Shown in pieces: positions 60,084 through 64,000 of a stretch of 64,000 nucleotides of DNA. The stretch lies in the NCBI GenBank assembly GCA_964467585.1, contig CAYXRF010000001.1, forward strand, positions 124,001 to 188,000. The letters are read 5' to 3'. Below the pieces are notes generated by a model. The model had not been told where the DNA came from and did no database searches. It saw only the letters and a program-made list of their open reading frames with translations. This stretch comes from CALVLD01 sp964467585 (GTDB lineage: Bacteria; Bacillota; Clostridia; Christensenellales; CAG-138). Positions within the stretch are counted from its first letter, which is position 1. Each line of letters opens with the position of its first letter. A program made the translations under genes and the position numbers.

Positions 60084-60550
60084 TGATCGCTGTATTTGCC
60101 GGCAGCTTTGACCCGATAACGATCGGACACATGGACGTAATACGACGTGCTGCGATTATGTTTGAACGACTGTATGTGTGCGTATCGGCAAATCCATCTA
60201 AGAACGCAAGGTTTTCTGCCGACCAACGCATTGAGCTTGTTCGAGAAGCAGTCAGCTCAATTCCCAATGTTGTTGTTGAAGCGGACGATGGCATTCTTGT
60301 AGAGTATTGCCGCAGGGTGGGCGCGGGCTGTATAATTCGCGGAATTAGATCCGGTGATGACGTTCAGTATGAGGTAATGCTTGAATCGGTCAACAAGCGT
60401 ATCGCGCCGGAGATTGAGACCATGTATTTGCTTGCCGAACCGGAGCATTCCTATATCAGCTCAAGCTTGGTTCGTCAGCTGTTGGATATTGATATTAGCA
60501 TTCAGGGACTTGTCCCCAATGCTGATCATATACTATTCAAGAAGGGATAA
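60083..60550 (+). CDS. coaD: Phosphopantetheine adenylyltransferase
   Basis: CoaD adenylylates 4'-phosphopantetheine in the coenzyme A route. 155 residues. GSFDPITIGHMDVIRRA holds the nucleotidyltransferase HxGH-type motif and YISSSLVRQL the ISSS motif; IIRGIRSGDD is also conserved. The ATG overlaps the rsmD stop. GGAGG lies a few bases before it. It is followed 5 bases later by a coiled-coil protein. Confidence 0.97.
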   Translation: MIAVFAGSFDPITIGHMDVIRRAAIMFERLYVCVSANPSKNARFSADQRIELVREAVSSIPNVVVEADDGILVEYCRRVGAGCIIRGIRSGDDVQYEVMLESVNKRIAPEIETMYLLAEPEHSYISSSLVRQLLDIDISIQGLVPNADHILFKKG

Positions 60551-60555
60551 TTGTT

Positions 60556-61332
60556 ATGGAAACCGAAGAATTGACTATGCAGATTTTCAGCAAAATAAAC
60601 GAGCTTGAGAAGGTTATCGACACGAGTCCGACGCCGCGATTTGGCGGGAGCGACAGACGCATAGTCGATATCGACGAGATCCTTGATATTCTCGGAGATC
60701 TCAAGATTACCATTCCAGAGGATATCCGCAAGGCAAACAGCGTATTGGTTGACGCCGAGACGATAACATCCAACGCAGAGCTGCACGCCACGGAGCTTGT
60801 TTACGGCGCACAAGCTAAGGCAGACGCCATTAACGAGGAGTCCGCCGCTAAAAGCTCCGCAATGGTTGCGGAAGCCGAAGCAAAGGCTGCGGAGATAATA
60901 GCGGACGCCGAAGCAAAGCGTGAAGAATTGCTCAGCGAAAGCGAGATTACCCACGAGGCGCAGCGCAGGGCGGAGCTTCTTCAACGCAAAGCAGAGTATA
61001 ATGCAAAGGTTGTATATGATAACGCAAAGCAATATGCCGATGGCGTACTTGACAGTCTTATGAAGTTCCTTGAGGAGTATTATGCGATGGTTGAAGTGAA
61101 CAAAAAGGATTTGGGCGTTACGTCAAGACCAAACTTCAACCAAAATCCGGAGCAGGCGCAGCAGGACGCCGCAGCAGCAAAGGCAAAGCAGGAGGCGGCA
61201 AAACAATCAGAAAAACGTCATGACGACTATGACGACACAGAGACGTCATTATTTGGATTTCTGAAGCGCAAAAAGAAAAAGACTGACGATGATATGTACG
61301 ATTCTGATGACGATGACGCCGATGAAGGATGA
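60556..61332 (+). CDS. Coiled-coil protein downstream of coaD
   Basis: 258 residues. Residues 1-60 are a soluble acidic head. Residues about 65-165 form a long Ala/Glu/Lys-rich coiled coil (AEAEAKAAEIIADAEAKREE), similar in composition to ATP synthase b-subunits or DivIVA-like proteins but without a membrane segment. A Gln/Ala-rich linker follows, then a tail of basic KRKKKK and a very acidic DDDDADE end. It is often seen between coaD and ylbJ in Clostridia. No catalytic motif is visible, and function is unknown. Confidence 0.7.
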   Translation: METEELTMQIFSKINELEKVIDTSPTPRFGGSDRRIVDIDEILDILGDLKITIPEDIRKANSVLVDAETITSNAELHATELVYGAQAKADAINEESAAKSSAMVAEAEAKAAEIIADAEAKREELLSESEITHEAQRRAELLQRKAEYNAKVVYDNAKQYADGVLDSLMKFLEEYYAMVEVNKKDLGVTSRPNFNQNPEQAQQDAAAAKAKQEAAKQSEKRHDDYDDTETSLFGFLKRKKKKTDDDMYDSDDDDADEG

Positions 61333-61358
61333 TGCAGTTTGTTCAACAAAAAGCACTT

Positions 61359-61390
61359 ACGGGCTTGCCTGATATCGGTGAGCCCGTTTT
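61359..61390. terminator. Bidirectional terminator between the coiled-coil gene and ylbJ
   Basis: ACGGGCT and AGCCCGT form a 7-pair stem, with a second CC/GG pairing inside the loop, then TTTTAT on the plus strand. The ylbJ stop codon lies at its right edge. Confidence 0.8.
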
Positions 61391-62459
61391 ATATATGCTT
61401 TCCCGTGCGCCGTGTTACCAAAGCGGCGTAGATAACAGACGCAACAATGGAAAACAGCACGCAGATGGTAATCGCCGCTATGTACACGATGCGATTCTGA
61501 AAATCTGTTGTGTCAACAAGCGGGCTCATGTCTGAAAAAACAGCCTCTGAACCGAAAAACTGAGGAAAGAGAAAATAGCATATAACAAAGCTGAGGATTC
61601 CATAAACCATTTTTGCAGCAAAATACGGAAAAGCCTTCAAATCAATAACAAGCCTTGACTGAATAAAAATGCAGAATCCTCCGAAGGACATTAACCCGCA
61701 ACATACAGCGCAGCAGGTTCGCAACGATAAGCCGCTTGCGCAAACAAGATAAATTCCGTTTGTAAACTCCAACATACCAAGAAGCATTGATTGCATTGGA
61801 ATACTTAATGCCGAAAGAATGCCTGTGCGCGAAATGACCGAGCATATAACTCTGAAAAAGACAATAGTACCTCCAACACGAAGAATAATCATCGTAGCTT
61901 CGGATATTGACTCAACAATCAATGTGACAAACGAAATTGAAGGTGCATTAAGCTGCAACGGCTCAAGACCTGTTTTTTCAAAAGCGGCTTTTTTTCGTCC
62001 ATAAAAAAGGGCGGCACAAACAACAAAAATAAGCGACGGAGCATAATGCGCCGTAAGAAAGAGGACGCCCAGCCTTGGAACGCCAATTATACTTGACGCA
62101 AATGCTCCGCATATGAAAAGAGGCCCCATTTGATTAAAGCAAGCACATAATATAGACGCAAAGTCTGCTTTAACTTTGCCACTGTCAAGCAGTGTTTTTG
62201 AACACACAGCTCCTGTTGGAGTTCCGCAAACTGCGGAGACAAACCACGATGAAATCAGCAATAGAGGAGTGCTAATGTTTTTCTTTTTTGTCATTGCTGA
62301 ATTAATAAATCTGCTGCATACAAAAAAGGGGAATAGTGAAGGGAATATGCTTGTGCCGAATATATAAAGGCCCGTAACGGCGGCAGCCATTACCGTATCG
62401 CTGAACACGACCATAAGCACGGCTATAAGAAGCATTGCAGCAATAAAAAAATATCTCAT
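61389..62459 (-). CDS. ylbJ: Sporulation membrane protein YlbJ
   Basis: 356 residues with about eight to nine membrane segments. YIFGTSIFPSLFPFFVCSRF near the N terminus and SWFVSAVCGTPTGAVCSKTL match YlbJ, a nucleoside-recognition (Gate) type protein needed for heat-resistant spores in Bacillus. Its presence beside coaD and tmcAL is the usual context. It supports, but does not prove, sporulation. No ribosome site is obvious before the ATG. Confidence 0.88.
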   Translation of the reverse strand: MRYFFIAAMLLIAVLMVVFSDTVMAAAVTGLYIFGTSIFPSLFPFFVCSRFINSAMTKKKNISTPLLLISSWFVSAVCGTPTGAVCSKTLLDSGKVKADFASILCACFNQMGPLFICGAFASSIIGVPRLGVLFLTAHYAPSLIFVVCAALFYGRKKAAFEKTGLEPLQLNAPSISFVTLIVESISEATMIILRVGGTIVFFRVICSVISRTGILSALSIPMQSMLLGMLEFTNGIYLVCASGLSLRTCCAVCCGLMSFGGFCIFIQSRLVIDLKAFPYFAAKMVYGILSFVICYFLFPQFFGSEAVFSDMSPLVDTTDFQNRIVYIAAITICVLFSIVASVIYAALVTRRTGKHI

Positions 62460-62578
62460 ATCGGTATGCTATTTCAAACAACATCGATATATGACGAAAT
62501 GATGAAATCGGACGAACGACCGACAACAACCATATAATGTCGGGCATTCGACCGACTAACGTCATCCGATCGGCTTAG

Positions 62579-63784
62579 CTATACAACAATCAATCTTTCA
62601 GAGACGTCAAGGGCGCAGGATTTATCATACGGCTGACCGATTGCCCGTATTGCATGAGCTGTTTGACTTATCCTGTCAATTTTTTGTGCAAGCGGCGGAA
62701 GCTTCTCTCTGTCACGCGAGCGAATGACGATCGGTATCTGCGCGGTGCGGCATATCTCACTGATAACTGGAATGGCGGAGCTTCGTATGCCGAGCATACG
62801 CGCATAAAGCGCATCATCGCTGCTTGCCGCAAGCGCTTGAATATCTGATGTAACACCCAAAAGTGCATTCATGCAAATCCTTTTTAGCCTTGCCATTGTA
62901 TAACGCTTTGATTTGACTTTTGAGAGCAAATTTGCGTAATCATCCGCATAAATGGCGCCGCGCATGAATAGATTTTCTAATCCTTCAGAAACCTCGGGGA
63001 GCGATGAAATATCATCCGCGCTCATGCTTCTGAAACGATAGAGTATTGCGTCTGAAAGAGAAACTGCGCTTGCGGGAAAGGCGCCCGCATGAATTTGAGT
63101 TTTAATGTCGTTGAGCACATATCGAGGCAACACGGAGCTTAGCAGCTCAAACGTGGATTCACAAATGCGCTGACCCGCGACACAACGGGAGAGGGCAGTG
63201 CGAACCGCCTTTGCGGATGCAAAATCACCCGATATAAGGTCGCTTTCATAACCGCTGTCAACTCGTTTTACGCAACACGCGGCGAAAGAAGGCGCATATC
63301 GCTTTATGGCGCGGAGATATTCAACACCGAGAATATCGTTAGGGCAAAGCTCCTCACCGAATGCGGAGGAGGCAGCCTTTGGGTACGGCAGCCCACGCGA
63401 AAGCGCATCCGCAACCTCGGTTGTATTGGTATCAATGCCCGAAAGCCTTGAAAGCTTATCAATATCACCGCATTCGCTTCCAAAGCATATCGAATCAACA
63501 ATACCGATTCCTCTAAGAATTCGTATTGAGCCGCATGCGAAGCGTTCCGCGCATGAAAGCGCGAATACGTCAGGCAGCTCAATCACCATATCGGCGCCTC
63601 CCTGAAGCGCCCATTTTGCCCGAACAAATTTGTTGGCAACGGCAGGCTCACCGCGCTGGACAAAGCTGCCGCTCATAACCGCAACTGCATACTCAGCTCC
63701 CGTCATACGCTTCGCTTCAGCTATATGGAACGCATGACCGTTATGAAACGGATTGTATTCGGCGACAATACCGACTGCTTGCAT
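62579..63784 (-). CDS. tmcAL: tRNA(Met) cytidine acetate ligase TmcAL
   Basis: TmcAL (YlbM) makes N4-acetylcytidine at position 34 of elongator tRNA-Met, using acetate and ATP. 401 residues. The N terminus VGIVAEYNPFHNGHAFHI carries the nucleotidyltransferase motif HNGH. VMSGSFVQRGEPAVANKFVR is the conserved segment. It is divergent from pta, which makes acetyl phosphate and so touches the same acetate pool. The ATG is at 63784. Confidence 0.93.
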   Translation of the reverse strand: MQAVGIVAEYNPFHNGHAFHIAEAKRMTGAEYAVAVMSGSFVQRGEPAVANKFVRAKWALQGGADMVIELPDVFALSCAERFACGSIRILRGIGIVDSICFGSECGDIDKLSRLSGIDTNTTEVADALSRGLPYPKAASSAFGEELCPNDILGVEYLRAIKRYAPSFAACCVKRVDSGYESDLISGDFASAKAVRTALSRCVAGQRICESTFELLSSVLPRYVLNDIKTQIHAGAFPASAVSLSDAILYRFRSMSADDISSLPEVSEGLENLFMRGAIYADDYANLLSKVKSKRYTMARLKRICMNALLGVTSDIQALAASSDDALYARMLGIRSSAIPVISEICRTAQIPIVIRSRDREKLPPLAQKIDRISQTAHAIRAIGQPYDKSCALDVSERLIVV

Positions 63785-63843
63785 AAGAAAACCTCATTAA
63801 CAATTATATTATTTTGATTATGCCAAATCATTCCCTAATATGT

Positions 63844-63849
63844 TATAAT
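63844..63849 (+). promoter_or_regulatory. -10 element before pta
   Basis: TATAAT (63844-63849), 47 bases before the pta ATG. A weak -35 (TGCCAA) lies 17 bases upstream. Confidence 0.55.
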
Positions 63850-63896
63850 GCAATTTAGTTGAATCGTCAATAACTTTTTTGGAAGGAGAAATAAAA

Positions 63897-64000
63897 ATGC
63901 CTATTATCGACAGCATTAAGTCAAAGGCAAGAAGCGAGAGGAAGCACATACTTCTTCCCGAGGGTACAGAGGAGCGTACAGTGCAGGCGGCGGAGCGTAT
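63897..64000 (+). CDS. pta: Phosphate acetyltransferase, first 34 codons
   Basis: The ATG at 63897 has GGAAGGAG about 8 bases before it. The first residues PIIDSIKSKARSERKHILLP then EGTEERTVQAAERI match the N terminus of Pta, which makes acetyl phosphate from acetyl-CoA. The rest lies outside the window. Confidence 0.88.
   Translation, partial: MPIIDSIKSKARSERKHILLPEGTEERTVQAAER

Overview
The window looks like chromosomal core DNA from a low-to-mid-GC Firmicute of class Clostridia, probably an uncultured gut-type member. Evidence: RNase J, YlbF, CdaA/CdaR, YlxM, SmpB/SecG, oligoendopeptidase F, YlbJ, TmcAL, a SpoVB-like flippase and Gram-positive type lipoproteins and secreted proteins. Promoters are sigma-A like (TTGACA / TATAAT) and ribosome binding sites are of the GGAGG type. 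TGA is used as an ordinary stop. GC is in the 40s percent by eye. YlbJ and the SpoVB-like protein hint at a spore-forming ancestry but do not prove sporulation.

Layout. 1-3772 (minus): yicC-gmk-rpoZ-priA, with priA running off the left edge. 3773-4228: decayed DNA. 4229-8706 (minus): a glycolysis/secretion/trans-translation block, pgk-tpi fusion-gpmI-secG-smpB. 8806-13836 (minus): RNase J, YlbF, MltG and a U32 peptidase. 13935-21100 (minus): a c-di-AMP operon, cdaA-cdaR-FAD dehydrogenase-ATPase-SLOG protein-ABC-F. 21352-34784: accessory and surface genes, including a CotH-type kinase, an NrtR-like regulator with nicotinate phosphoribosyltransferase, a secreted Ig-like protein with a lipoprotein partner, PepF, RmuC, an ECF S-component and a BspA-like leucine-rich repeat protein. 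35022-38546 (minus): trmD-rimM-khpA-rpsP-ffh-ylxM, divergent from 38727-45563 (plus): plsX-acpP-rnc-smc-ftsY. Between the two lies a perfect palindrome at the predicted ylxM start site.

45574-46766 holds a broken kinase gene, a fragment of a membrane protein, a phage-type XhlA/holin pair and the 3' end of a tRNA-Ala gene. This looks like the scar of a prophage at a tRNA. After it come a DUF1292 protein with a cysteine-rich tail, a lipoprotein serpin, then a long plus-strand run: uvrC, a HAD phosphatase, a ROK sugar kinase, a proteasome-like Ntn hydrolase, a flippase, recX, birA, nnrDE, an amidohydrolase, 5-FTHF cyclo-ligase, rsmD, coaD and a coiled-coil protein. The window closes with ylbJ and tmcAL (minus) and the first codons of pta (plus).

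Most of the window is ordinary housekeeping sequence. The most unusual items are the single-chain PGK-TIM enzyme, the stand-alone proteasome-like protein with a serine at the nucleophile position, the two long palindromic sites (before the NAD regulator and before ylxM), the rearranged plsX/ffh supercluster, the prophage scar and the membrane-anchored serpin. No CRISPR array, insertion sequence, rRNA or replication origin was seen.
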